Origin: Brenneria salicis ATCC 15712 = DSM 30166
GTDB taxonomy: Bacteria; Pseudomonadota; Gammaproteobacteria; Enterobacterales; Enterobacteriaceae
Length of the DNA stretch: 64,000 nucleotides
Direction: 5' to 3'
Assembly (NCBI RefSeq): GCF_003315515.1
Contig: NZ_QNRY01000003.1
Span: forward strand, 1 to 64,000
In this document: positions 1-9,240 of the stretch, piece by piece
Numbering within the stretch: the first letter of the stretch is position 1
Layout of the letters: every line of letters starts with the position of its first letter
Notes under the pieces: generated by a model
The model's database searches: none
Seen by the model: only the letters and a program-made list of their open reading frames with translations
What the model was told of the DNA's origin: nothing
Position numbers and translations under genes: made by a program

Positions 1-552
1 AAAAATGTCAGACAATTTATTAAAACCGCATCACCTTTCCCAGGCAACAAACCTGGACTAACAAAAGTGGAGCGGTAATAGGCGCAGTTATTTAGTGCCG
101 CGGGAGGGGCATCAACAGCGAATGGATTCACTACGGGCGCATACGATAACCTTTCTTTCCTCGCTCTTGGCGGAGTTTATCAGTCGCCTTCTCTGAGCGC
201 CTACAGTGGTGGTGTTTACAATACACCCCAATTATTTGCATTTGCTAAAGGGGCTGGCGTGTTTGGCGAGGCGGGGCCAGAAGCCATTATGCCGCTCACT
301 CGCGCATCAAATGGCTCACTGGGTGTCAGGGCGATTATGCCTGATGTGTCTACATCAAGCGGAGGAGCGCCACAGGTAACCGTCAATATTTCAAGTGACG
401 GGCAAGTATCGCAAACCTCTACACCGGGATGGGAGCAGTTTGGGCGGGAAATTGGTCAGTTTGTCGATCAGCGTTATCGGGTGTTACGCGATAAAGATCT
501 ACGACAAGGTGGCGCGCTGAATCCCGCAAGAACAGGGCGCAGGAGCTCATGA
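1..552 (+). pseudogene. Phage tail tape measure protein (lambda H type), 3' part, frame broken
   Basis: This is the C-terminal part of a lambda-type tape measure protein, which sets tail length and is ejected with the DNA. The readable frame runs from about 82 to 552 and contains the family's terminal signature: a Gly/Ser/Ala-rich stretch, then GGVYQSPSLSAYSGG, FAFAKGAGVFGEAGPEAIMPL and a short charged tail. That frame is closed at 76-81 by TAA TAG. The residues expected just before it (KSGAVIGAV) appear instead in another frame at about 63-89, so a small indel near 80-92 has split the gene. The rest lies outside the window. The stop overlaps the start of the M gene. Family identity is secure; that the gene is dead is inferred from the frame break. 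Confidence 0.85.
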
Positions 553-902
553 TGGAAACGTTTACTTTCTGTCCCCGCGTTAACCCGGAGGGCGAATTTA
601 CTCAGCGAACGCGAGCGGTACAATTTGGAGATGGCTATACCCAACGCTCAGGCGACGGTATTAATAGCGAGTCGCAGAGTTGGCCGTTAACGTTTGTGGG
701 TGATAATACATTCATCCAGGAAATTATGGCATTCCTGCGCCGTCATAACGGTTATACCGCGTTTCAATGGGTTAGTCCGCTGTCCGAGTTAGGGCTGTAT
801 TGCTGTCCTGACGGGTTTAACGTTACGGCGCTGGGTAAAAACAGTCGCGGCGTTCAGATGTTCCAACTCACCGCGACATTCATTACCGCTTACCATCCAT
901 AA
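552..902 (+). CDS. Phage minor tail protein M
   Basis: This 116-residue protein matches the lambda gpM / phage minor tail family in length, position and content (FCPRVNPEGEF, RAVQFGDGYTQRSGDGIN, a terminal FQLTATFITAYHP). gpM acts with gpL, gpK, gpI and gpJ in building the tail tip in the cytoplasm. I chose the ATG at 552 because the CAGGAG at 540-545 is well spaced from it; the ATG at 549 is too close. It overlaps the tape measure stop, as in lambda, and L follows after 12 bases. The reading frame is intact. Confidence 0.9.
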   Translation: METFTFCPRVNPEGEFTQRTRAVQFGDGYTQRSGDGINSESQSWPLTFVGDNTFIQEIMAFLRRHNGYTAFQWVSPLSELGLYCCPDGFNVTALGKNSRGVQMFQLTATFITAYHP

Positions 903-914
903 TCAGGACTATCC

Positions 915-1667
915 ATGTCATTAAACACCGACTCCCAAAAACTGGAGCCGGGCGATAAAGTGCGCCTGTTTGAAGTGGACTGCACTGCATTCGACGGCCC
1001 GGAACTGTATTTTCACAATCACCCGATCCCCCATACTGCTGCTGAAATTGAAGCGGCAGGCGGGGATGAAACAAAACTTCTCGCAAAATCAATCTGGTGG
1101 CAGGGCATCGAATACAAAGCGTGGCCGACACAGGTAGAGGGGCTGGAAATGATCAGCGACGGCAGCGCACCGACGCCCACTCTATCAGTCGGGAACATTG
1201 ACGGCACAATTACCGCACTGTGTCTCGCGTATCAGAACCTGGCACAAGCTACCGTGCGTATTCATACCACGTATAAACACTATCTTGATGCCCGGAATTT
1301 TCCTGATGGCAACGATGAGGCCGATCCGACACAGGAACGGCTGGATGTCTGGTATATCGACAGAAAAACTAAAGAGGATGACGAGTTTATCACGTTCGAA
1401 ATGTCATCCCCGGCCGACCTGCAAGGCATTCTGATCCCCACCCGACAAATTCATAGTCTTTGCACCTGGTGCCAGCGCGGAGAGTATCGCGGGGCATCAT
1501 GCGGGTATACCGGAACAAACTATTTCGATGCTGACGGAAACCCTGTTGACGATCCGGCGCTGGATGAGTGTTCCGGTCTGCTATCGACCGGTTGTAAGCC
1601 ACGGTTCGGTGAGGACGCAGAGTTGCCGTTTGGTGGATTCCCAGGCTCTGCGCTGATTAAGAGGTAA
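915..1667 (+). CDS. Phage minor tail protein L (iron-sulfur tail tip protein)
   Basis: This 250-residue protein belongs to the lambda gpL family, a tail-tip component between gpM and gpK. The C-terminal domain has five cysteines at about residues 183, 186, 196, 219 and 227, followed by a conserved KPRFG...LPFGGFPG ending. In lambda gpL four cysteines of this region bind a 4Fe-4S cluster, so the same is inferred here. The gene lies in the canonical M-L-K-I-J order and is intact. Start ATG at 915, shortly after the M stop. Confidence 0.9.
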   Translation: MSLNTDSQKLEPGDKVRLFEVDCTAFDGPELYFHNHPIPHTAAEIEAAGGDETKLLAKSIWWQGIEYKAWPTQVEGLEMISDGSAPTPTLSVGNIDGTITALCLAYQNLAQATVRIHTTYKHYLDARNFPDGNDEADPTQERLDVWYIDRKTKEDDEFITFEMSSPADLQGILIPTRQIHSLCTWCQRGEYRGASCGYTGTNYFDADGNPVDDPALDECSGLLSTGCKPRFGEDAELPFGGFPGSALIKR

Positions 1668-1670
1668 ATC

Positions 1671-2393
1671 GTGAAACTGAGTAAATTAATCATTACGGAA
1701 ATACTCGCTCATGCTGAGGATGAATATCCGTTTGAGTGCTGTGGTGTGATTGTCCAGAACGGCAAAAAACGGCGTTATGTCCGTTGCCGTAATATAGCGC
1801 AGGAGCCGTATGAACATTTTACTATGAGCCCGGAAGACTATGCAGAGGCGGAGGACACAGGGACGATTATTGCTATCGTCCACAGCCATCCCGACGCGTC
1901 GACACAGCCCAGCAACGTCGATCAGGCGCAATGTGACCTGTCACAGTTGCCGTGGGTTATCGCTAGTTGGCCAGAGGGCGATATCAGAACGATTATGCCG
2001 GTCGATGGCATTAAACCGTTACTGGAGAGACCATTCGTTCACGGCATCTGGGACTGCTACACCATTGTTAGGGATTGGTATCAGATGGAGCGAGGCATTT
2101 CGCTGCTGAATTTCGAGCGCTCGGATGGATGGTGGGAGCGGGGCGAAAACCTCTATATGAAACATTATGCCGAGGCAGGATTTACTGCTGTCAGCGGTGA
2201 ATTACAACCCGGTGACGTTATCGTTATGCAGATTCGCGCCAACGAACCAAATCACGCCGGGATTTATGTTGGCAATGGTGAAATGGTTCATCACATGTAC
2301 AACCAGCTTAGCCAGAAAGTGCCATACGGCGGCTACTGGCTGGACAGAACGATAACCCGGTTGCGTTATACAGGGGGGCGAGAATGTCAGTAG
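1671..2393 (+). CDS. Phage tail assembly protein K (JAMM and NlpC/P60 domains)
   Basis: This 240-residue lambda gpK-type protein has two enzymatic domains. Residues 1-110 are a JAMM/Mov34-like metalloprotease with H71, H73, S81 and D84 in an HSHP...S..D motif. Residues about 120-240 are an NlpC/P60 domain with a candidate nucleophile C129 (GIWDCYTIV) and H195 (NHAGIYVG). Such proteins act in tail-tip assembly and are suspected of cutting peptidoglycan during DNA entry. Translation starts at GTG 1671, three bases after the L stop. The 3' end overlaps the I gene by 10 bases. Catalytic residues are present, so the reading frame looks functional. Confidence 0.9.
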   Translation: MKLSKLIITEILAHAEDEYPFECCGVIVQNGKKRRYVRCRNIAQEPYEHFTMSPEDYAEAEDTGTIIAIVHSHPDASTQPSNVDQAQCDLSQLPWVIASWPEGDIRTIMPVDGIKPLLERPFVHGIWDCYTIVRDWYQMERGISLLNFERSDGWWERGENLYMKHYAEAGFTAVSGELQPGDVIVMQIRANEPNHAGIYVGNGEMVHHMYNQLSQKVPYGGYWLDRTITRLRYTGGRECQ

Positions 2394-2995
2394 CAATTGA
2401 GTATCAGCCACTAAAAACCATCCGACTCTATGGCGTTCTGGGTGCAACATTTGGCCGCGTTCATCGTCTGGCGGTTGAGAGTCGGCAGGAGGCGATAAAG
2501 GCGCTCTGCGTCATTATCCCTGGTTTTGAAAAATTCCTGCTGACGAGTAAAGCGCGTGGGCTGACCTATGCGGTATTTGACGGTAAACGGAACTTGTCTA
2601 GAGATGAACTCGATTTTAACGTCAGCAATGAAATCCGCATTGCGCCGATCATTATTGGTAGTAAAAAAGCAGGGGCATTTCAGACCATTCTTGGCGCTGT
2701 TCTTGTCGTTGTAGGTGTTGCCATTGGGTATTTTACGGCTGGCGCGATGTCATCAGTGGGATATGGCATAGCTAAAATGGGCGGGGCAATGATGCTCGGC
2801 GGCGTTGTACAGATGCTATCTCCCGTACAGGGTGGGGTATCAATGCGCGAGTCTCCCGACAACAAACCGAGCTATGCATTCGGTGGCCCGGTTAACTCTA
2901 TCGCCCAGGGTAATCCGGTTCCTATTTTGTATGGCCGTCGCCGAATCGGTGGCGCAATCATTTCAGCGGGTATTTACGCGGAAGACCAGCAGTAG
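2384..2995 (+). CDS. Phage tail assembly protein I
   Basis: This 203-residue protein matches the lambda tail assembly protein I family. It has an N-terminal beta-rich domain (YGVLGATFGRVHRLAVES), a hydrophobic glycine-rich segment at about residues 100-145 (AVLVVVGVAIGYFTAGAM) and a terminal motif, GNPVPILYGRRRIGGAIISAGIY. gpI is needed for tail-tip assembly with gpJ and is absent from the mature virion in lambda. The start overlaps the end of K by 10 bases, consistent with translational coupling. A terminator-like hairpin follows before J. Confidence 0.9.
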   Translation: MSVAIEYQPLKTIRLYGVLGATFGRVHRLAVESRQEAIKALCVIIPGFEKFLLTSKARGLTYAVFDGKRNLSRDELDFNVSNEIRIAPIIIGSKKAGAFQTILGAVLVVVGVAIGYFTAGAMSSVGYGIAKMGGAMMLGGVVQMLSPVQGGVSMRESPDNKPSYAFGGPVNSIAQGNPVPILYGRRRIGGAIISAGIYAEDQQ

Positions 2996-3017
2996 CACAT
3001 CTCAATTTATTACCCAG

Positions 3018-3040
3018 ACCCGCCATCGTGCGGGTTTTTT
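3018..3040 (+). terminator. Intrinsic terminator-like hairpin between I and J
   Basis: A 6-bp stem, ACCCGC at 3018-3023 pairing with GCGGGT at 3030-3035, is followed directly by a T run. It lies inside the tail operon, so transcription of J would need read-through or antitermination. Confidence 0.7.
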
Positions 3041-3055
3041 GTATCTGAGGTATCC

Positions 3056-6000
3056 ATGCAAGCAGTGATTGAGGGTAAAAAGGGCGGCAGCAGCAATGCT
3101 CGGACACCTGTTGAATCACCTGACTCTATTCAGTCCACGTCATATGCAAAAATTCTGCTGGCGCTGGGTGAGGGAGAGTTTGCGGGCGGGTTGGATGGCA
3201 CACGTATTTTTCTGGATGGGACGCCGATCACTAACGCGAACGGCAACGCGAATTTTTCTGGCGTGACGTGGGAATTTCGTCCCGGCACGCCGGATCAATC
3301 GTATATTCCCGGCTTCCCTGGTGTTGAAAATGAAATCACGGTCAACACAGAATTGACGAGCCAAACGGCATGGGTGCGCTCGCTGACAAATACGCAACTG
3401 TCTGCTGCCCGCCTGCGATTTTCGTGGTCAACTCTGCAACAGCAACTGGATAACGTCGATGTAGTCGGTTATCGCATTGAGTATGCGATTGACGTAGCCA
3501 CAGATGGCGGCAGTTATCAGGAACTGCTGCGAACCGCAGTGGACGGTAAAACGACGACAACATACGAGCGTAGCCACCGTATTGACCTACCGAACGCATC
3601 AACGGGCTGGCAAATCCGCGTACGCCGTATCACACCAAACTCAACCAGTAACCGTATTGCCGATCGCATGGTGATTGAGGCTATTACGGAGGTGATCGAC
3701 GCAAAATTGCGTTACCCCGAAACCGCTTTATTATTTATCCAGTTTGACGCCTCTCAATTCCAGAACATCCCGGTTATTTCCTGCGAACCTGACGGTCGTA
3801 TTATCCGCATTCCGTCAAATTATGATCCACTCGCCCGCACATATAGCGGCACGTGGGACGGTACATTTAAATGGGCGTGGACGAATAATCCCGCGTGGAT
3901 TTATTACGACATCCAAATCAGTGAGCGTTTCGGGCTGGGCCAGCGGATTAAGGTCGAGAATCTGGCGATCACAAAATGGACGCTGTACCAAATCGCGCAG
4001 TATTGCGATCAGTTGGTGCCTGATGGTCGTGGCGGTAGCGGCACAGAGCCGCGTTTTCTGTGTGACGTTTATATCCAGTCTCAGGAAGAGGCCTGGACAG
4101 TAATCAATGATCTGGCTGCGATTTTTCGTGGCGCGACGTTCTGGGCTAACAATCAGATGAACGTCATCGCTGATATGCCTCGCGATATTGATTACATCGT
4201 AACGCGAGCTAACGTTAAAGACGGGAAATTCACGTACAGCAACGCCAGCGAAAAAACGCACTACAGCACAGCTATGGTTGCCTGGTCTGATCCTGCCAAT
4301 GGTTATCAGGATGCAGTTGAGGCGGTTTCTGACAACAAGCTGATTCGGCGCTATGGCATTAAACAGGCTGATATTACGGCGATCGGGTGTACTCGTTAGA
4401 CTGAGAGTATCCGCCGTGGTAAATGGATTCTGCACACCAATGATGCCGATCGAGCGATTTCGTATACGATGGGACTGGACGGCGATGTCCCTGTGCCTGG
4501 CTCAATTGTTGGCGTTGCTGATGCGTTGCTGGCCGGTCGTCCGCTGGGTGGACGTATTAGTGCCGTCGATGGACGGAACATCACGCTCGATCGTGTATCG
4601 TCAGCCGCGGTTGGTGAGCGGCTGATCGTCAATCTTCCGAGCGGGCGGGCGCAGGGGCGCACGATTGAGGCCGTGAATGAGAAAATCGTTACGGTCACAA
4701 CCGAATACAGCGAAACACCGATCCCCGAATCGGTTTGGGCTGTGGACGCCACGGATTTGGCGCTGCAACTGTATCGCATTATCGGCGTGAAGGAGGGTGA
4801 TGACGGCGTTTCTTTCGATATTACCGGCATTGAATACGACCCGAATAAATGGGACAAAATTGATAACGGCGCCCGTATCGAGTCGCGCCCGATCAGTGTT
4901 ATTCCGCCGTCTGTTCAATCCGCACCCGCAAACGTTTTAATCGGCAGCTATAACGCTGTTGATCAGGGCATAAACATTACGACGCTGCGAGTGATGTGGG
5001 AGCGAGCCGACAGCGCGATTGCGTATGAGGCGCAGTGGCGCCGGGATAGCGGGAACTGGATAAACGCTCCGCGCACATCTGCGCTGGGGTTTGAGGTGTC
5101 AGGCATTTACGCTGGACAATACCAGGCTCGCGTTCGGGCTATTAATGCGGCTGAAATCTCCAGCATGTGGGCCAATGCGCAGGAAACCCGACTTAACGGC
5201 AAAGAGGGCAATCCGCCTGCGCTGGCGAGTTTCATCACAGCGCCACTCGTTTTCGGCATCCAGATTAACTGGAGTTTCCCCGCTGATACCACTGACACGC
5301 TAAAAACAGAAATCCAGTACTCCCCGACGAGCGACGGACAGGACGTCTTGTTACTGGCTGATGTTGCGTATCCCACGCGAACCTATCAGCAAATGGGGTT
5401 GTCTGTCGGGCAGGCGTTTTTTTACCGCGCCCGTATTGTCGATAAATCAGGTAATCAGGGGCCGTGGACTGGATGGATGCACGGGGAATCCAGCACTGAT
5501 GTTAGCGATATTACTGATGTGATTATGGCGGAGGTAACGGAAACTGACGCATGGAAATCACTGTCTGGTGACGTTGAGTTAAATACCCAGCAGATCGCTG
5601 ACGGCATGCTGACCAGCATTGAGCAGGCGCGGGCGATTATCCGCAACAGTCTGGCTAACGACGCTGAAACCCGCCGTTGGCGAGCTCAGAACGGGGAGCG
5701 CACTGCTGAGATATCCGAAACCCGCGCCGCTGTCGCCAGTGAGGTGGAGGCTCGCACAATTGCACTGCTGGAAATGCAATCCAGTATCGGCAATACAAAC
5801 AGCAACCTGAACTCGTTACAGCAGACAGTCACGACGCTGGAGCAAACAACGGCGCAGGATATCGCCAGTCTGAATAGTAAAATGACGTCAGCGGAGGGGA
5901 ACATTGACGGCCTGTCAACGGTTGTTGATGGCATTGAGTCAACCGTTTCTCAGCAGGGCAACACAATCACATCTCAAGGATCGCAGATTACGCAGATCAC

Positions 6001-6565
6001 TGCATTGGTTGCCGACGCCCAGTCTACCGCTAACGGCTCAGTGCAGAGCATCAATAGCGTATCTGCAACCGTTACCCAGCAGGGCAACACAATCACGTCT
6101 CAGGGGTCACAGATTAACCAACTGACGGCGACAGTTAACGGCGTATCTGCTGAAATCAGCGATGTGAGTAGTGTTGTCGGCAGCATGGACGCAAAAATGT
6201 CTGCGTATCGTTCAATAAAAGTGGCCGTAGATGCAAACGGGCGGCAATACATTGCCGGAATTGGGTTGGACGTTTCCAATTCAACGTCTGGGATGCAGGC
6301 AAATATTATTATGCTGGCTGACAGATTCACAATGATGGTAAATGCGGGAGGAACGCCAACGCCGATATTTACAAATCAGGGAACTCAGGTGATTTTGCGC
6401 AGTGCGGTTATAGGTGATGCAACTATTTCATTTTTGAAAATAGCCGATGACATTAAATCAACTGGATATGACGTGCCGGGTGTCGGTGGATATTGGTTGA
6501 GAAAAAACGGAAATTTCGACCTAAAAGATGCTAATGGGGTTACCGTTATAGAGTGGGGGCCGTAG
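3056..6565 (+). pseudogene. Phage host-specificity / central tail fibre protein J, interrupted by an in-frame amber codon
   Basis: This is a lambda gpJ homologue, the tail-tip protein that contacts the host receptor. The frame would encode about 1169 residues, near lambda J (1132), but a TAG at 4397-4399 (codon 448) interrupts it. The frame is the same before and after, and homology continues across the stop (AIGCTR, then TESIRRGKWILHTNDADRAISY). In relatives this position often carries Gln, so a CAG to TAG change is likely. The upstream half has the J core (GTWDGTFKWAWTNNPAW, QIAQYCDQLVPDG). The downstream half has fibronectin-III-like segments (VRAINAAEISS), a coiled-coil repeat region at about 5900-6170, and a receptor-end domain containing RQYIAGIGLDVSN. 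The start ATG at 3056 has GAGG upstream. Without suppression only a 447-residue fragment is made. Confidence 0.88.
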
Positions 6566-6864
6566 TGACTAAATTTATACTCAGAAATCCTGATGGCAGC
6601 ATACAGTTTGATCATAATGATCGAATTGTTAAAGTCATAGGGCTAATCAACTTGGGAAACGTTAATGGCTCCATTGATGTTGGTAATGACACGGATTCCT
6701 CAGATATATGGTATTCGGTTTTTCTCGCCCCAAACCAAATGATGCGAATCCCACCAGTTATTACAATATCCGGTAAAAACATCAACTGGAGCTTTAGCGA
6801 AGCGGGCTACCCGGCGTCGGGTGGTAATACCGGGAATCCGATTCTGCTTTATGGAGTGTACTGA
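6565..6864 (+). CDS. Small phage protein following J, unknown function
   Basis: This product of about 99 residues (TKFILRNPDGSIQFD...) starts at GTG 6565, overlapping the J stop (TAGTG). I do not recognise a characterised function. Small proteins of this kind often follow J in lambda-like phages of enterobacteria. The N-terminus, LRNPDGSIQFD, resembles that of the next gene, LRTRNKDGKILFD, suggesting related folds. It has no signal peptide and no membrane segment. The ATG at 6553 lies within J and is less likely to be used. Confidence 0.65.
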   Translation: MTKFILRNPDGSIQFDHNDRIVKVIGLINLGNVNGSIDVGNDTDSSDIWYSVFLAPNQMMRIPPVITISGKNINWSFSEAGYPASGGNTGNPILLYGVY

Positions 6865-7310
6865 TGGCGTATTTACGGACCCGGAATAAAGATGGAAAAA
6901 TTTTATTTGATTCTGATATTCCATGTTATGTTCTGTCTTCGTATGGTGAAACCATCATGGACTCACCCGTTAATGATTTAACATGGGGTATGGCTCCTAT
7001 AAAACAAATTTCAGCAACAGTTGACACAGATTATCCTCCATTAATTTTTATTAGCCCCGGCACGCCGGGAAATAATAGTAATCAGCCTGCGTGGAACTCT
7101 GTTTGTGTATCGTCTATACAACGTACTGGTAACACGTTGACATTTAGGATATACGGCAATGTAATGTCTCCTTCATCTCAACGGATAAAATATTATATAT
7201 TCACAATACCCAGAGCCATAAATAACGACAGGGAGGGCGTTTTTGCTGTTTGGAAGACAAATAGCGACGGACAGCGGTTAAAACATTCGATAGCGCCTAT
7301 AAATACATGA
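6864..7310 (+). CDS. Small phage protein following J, second of three, unknown function
   Basis: This 148-residue protein starts at ATG 6864, overlapping the previous stop (TGATG). Its N-terminus (YLRTRNKDGKILFDSD) is similar to the preceding protein. The rest is rich in beta-prone residues, Ser, Thr, Asn and Pro, consistent with a virion or tail-tip accessory protein, but the function is unknown. Base composition is more AT-rich than the tail genes upstream. The 3' end overlaps the next ORF by ATGA, so the three genes look translationally coupled. Confidence 0.65.
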   Translation: MAYLRTRNKDGKILFDSDIPCYVLSSYGETIMDSPVNDLTWGMAPIKQISATVDTDYPPLIFISPGTPGNNSNQPAWNSVCVSSIQRTGNTLTFRIYGNVMSPSSQRIKYYIFTIPRAINNDREGVFAVWKTNSDGQRLKHSIAPINT

Positions 7311-7625
7311 TACCAGTGCATGTCGAAAACAGACGATTAACTAATGCATATACCGATATGATCCAGGTCCCGCTATCGCCCGAACGGGAATATGCGGCAT
7401 GTAATACCATATTTACCGGTTTCAATCTGAGCAGTGGTGGTGGTTTAATTTATGCGGTACACAGATGGCAATTCTACTATACATTTGAAAAAAAACCTAT
7501 TAATACACGCTCAAACCGTATTGGCTGACTCGTTGGGCACACCATCAGGTTTATTTAATGGCCCATACCAGTGTGAAAATATAGGTTTGATTGTTATAGA
7601 CATTACGCGACTTAATTTAGCGTGA
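7307..7625 (+). pseudogene. Third post-J phage gene, frameshifted at an A8 run
   Basis: The frame opens at ATG 7307, overlapping the previous stop, and is closed by TGA at 7526-7528. Right after the homopolymer of eight A at 7488-7495 a second frame opens that reads NLLIHAQTVLADSLGTPSG...VIDITRLNLA and stops at 7623-7625, just before the terminator. Removing one A joins the two into a protein of about 105 residues. This may be a real inactivating indel, a programmed slip or an assembly error. I recognise no function. Confidence 0.55.
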
Positions 7626-7662
7626 ATTATTCAAAAACGCCTGCAATCTATTAATTAATAAG

Positions 7663-7686
7663 AACCGCCAAATCAGGCGGTTTTTT
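7663..7686 (+). terminator. Intrinsic terminator before the tail fibre gene
   Basis: A 7-bp perfect stem, AACCGCC at 7663-7669 pairing with GGCGGTT at 7676-7682, has a 6-base loop and a T run to 7686. It ends the post-J cluster and lies immediately before the tail fibre ribosome binding site. Confidence 0.8.
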
Positions 7687-7701
7687 ATGTCTGGAGAAAT
7701 T

Positions 7702-9240
7702 ATGTCTTGGTATAGAACAGGAACTATTGCTGCAACCAATGGCAGTAAAATCATTACGGGGGCAGGAACACAGTTTTTAAACCCGCTGAACGGGGTTTCC
7801 GCTGGCCGCATGCTGCTATTGCCTGGCGCGGGAACTGTTCAGATTTATGAAATCGCGTCTGTTCAGTCAAACACCCAATTAACATTAGTCGATAATTATA
7901 CCGGTACAACTGGCGCCGGAAAACTCTATGCCATTCCGACGTCACCGACTGTTTCTATCGAGCAGTTCGCGCATGATTTTGCGGAGACGCTCGCATATTA
8001 CCAGCAGCAATTAGCGGGCTGGCAGGCGATTTTAACCGGAACAGGTGACGTAACGTTAACGACGCCAGACGGACAGAGTGTAACGGTTCGCAGCCAACGG
8101 GCATGGGACACCGCGCTGAATGGGAAAATGGATAACATCTCATTGCCATTATCCCGCGACAATGGCGGGTCAGGATCAACCGACGGAGCCGTTCGCAATG
8201 CCCCTAATGCCCCATCAAGTAGAACTTTAAATGATTGGCTTAGCTCGCTTGACGGTAACATGGCTGGTTCTGCACCGATCTCAAATGACGGTGGTTCGTG
8301 GCACACATATCTGAATGTAAAACACAGAAGCGGAATCGGTGATGGGATTAATTACGGTTTCGTACTGGAAGACCGCAGTATGACGTCGGCTAATTACGAT
8401 GTTATATCCGTAAGGAAACAGGTAGGAGGATCGTGGCTTGCACCAGTTACCTTGTGGCACAGCGGGAACTTAACCAAACAATCCTCAGTGTCTGATACCA
8501 CCATAGGCGCTGTCTTAACTAATGGTTCGTGGGGTCTTGGCGGCATAGCAATAAGCTCGGCTAACTATGCCACGATCGCCAGTACCCCCCGCAGTCAATT
8601 TATCGGGAGTGTATCAAATAACACTGGGTTTCCAACCTCGGATGTTGCGTGGACAGGTATTCATGTACCATTCAATGTCGATGGGTCGGCAACGGTTGCA
8701 CTGGCTATATTAGCGGCCCCATCTTTAGGCGCTGCCAGAATGCAGGTTCATACCCGTAGATCTAGCATTAATAATGGTTGGCTAAACGTATTAATGTCCA
8801 ACCAGTACACCGTTGACGCCAACGGATTCTATAAATCAGCATCACCGATTCTACGGCTCGCCAATTCCATTAGTGACATGCCTGATAATTATCTGGATGG
8901 TTTTGAACCATCTGGTTGCGGAGCAGTGAACATTGAGGCGGTTGGCGCTAATGCTGAGCGATTGGCGGTTGGTATATATCGCGTAACCGGTGCGCTAGGG
9001 TTGTCTGTCGAGGGGTGGACGATAGAAATTCCGCAGGACGTCAACGGCAACCGACTGGTTCATGTTGCAACTGAAACAGCCGATAATGGTGATATCACGG
9101 TATACGTCAGTAAACGCAAATTTGATATTGAAACCGGAAATATTGTGGCGGGCGAACCGATGGATATCCCTGCTGGCCGCTGGATAGATTTGAGATTGTC
9201 GATGCCACTAATTGAAGCACCTACCCCTGAAGAGGAGTAA
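7702..9240 (+). CDS. Phage tail fibre protein
   Basis: The product is 512 residues long. The N-terminal 150 residues (MSWYRTGTIAATNGSKIITGAGTQF..., then an EQFAHDFAETLAYYQQQ helix) form the attachment domain common to tail fibres of enterobacterial lambdoid prophages. The middle is Gly/Ser/Asn-rich (SLPLSRDNGGSGSTDGAVRNAP, then HWHSGNLT-like segments). The C-terminus (VEGWTIEIPQDVNGNRLVHV...RWIDLRLSMP) is typical of these fibres and may bear a chaperone-assisted tip. I chose ATG 7702 because GGAG at 7692-7695 is well placed; the ATG at 7687 abuts the terminator T run. No separate tail fibre assembly gene follows. Confidence 0.85.
   Translation: MSWYRTGTIAATNGSKIITGAGTQFLNPLNGVSAGRMLLLPGAGTVQIYEIASVQSNTQLTLVDNYTGTTGAGKLYAIPTSPTVSIEQFAHDFAETLAYYQQQLAGWQAILTGTGDVTLTTPDGQSVTVRSQRAWDTALNGKMDNISLPLSRDNGGSGSTDGAVRNAPNAPSSRTLNDWLSSLDGNMAGSAPISNDGGSWHTYLNVKHRSGIGDGINYGFVLEDRSMTSANYDVISVRKQVGGSWLAPVTLWHSGNLTKQSSVSDTTIGAVLTNGSWGLGGIAISSANYATIASTPRSQFIGSVSNNTGFPTSDVAWTGIHVPFNVDGSATVALAILAAPSLGAARMQVHTRRSSINNGWLNVLMSNQYTVDANGFYKSASPILRLANSISDMPDNYLDGFEPSGCGAVNIEAVGANAERLAVGIYRVTGALGLSVEGWTIEIPQDVNGNRLVHVATETADNGDITVYVSKRKFDIETGNIVAGEPMDIPAGRWIDLRLSMPLIEAPTPEEE

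Noticed and set aside
3815-4435. A 206-codon minus-strand frame inside J
   Set aside because: Antisense shadow of a gene with clear lambda J homology; no ribosome binding site or recognisable protein features.
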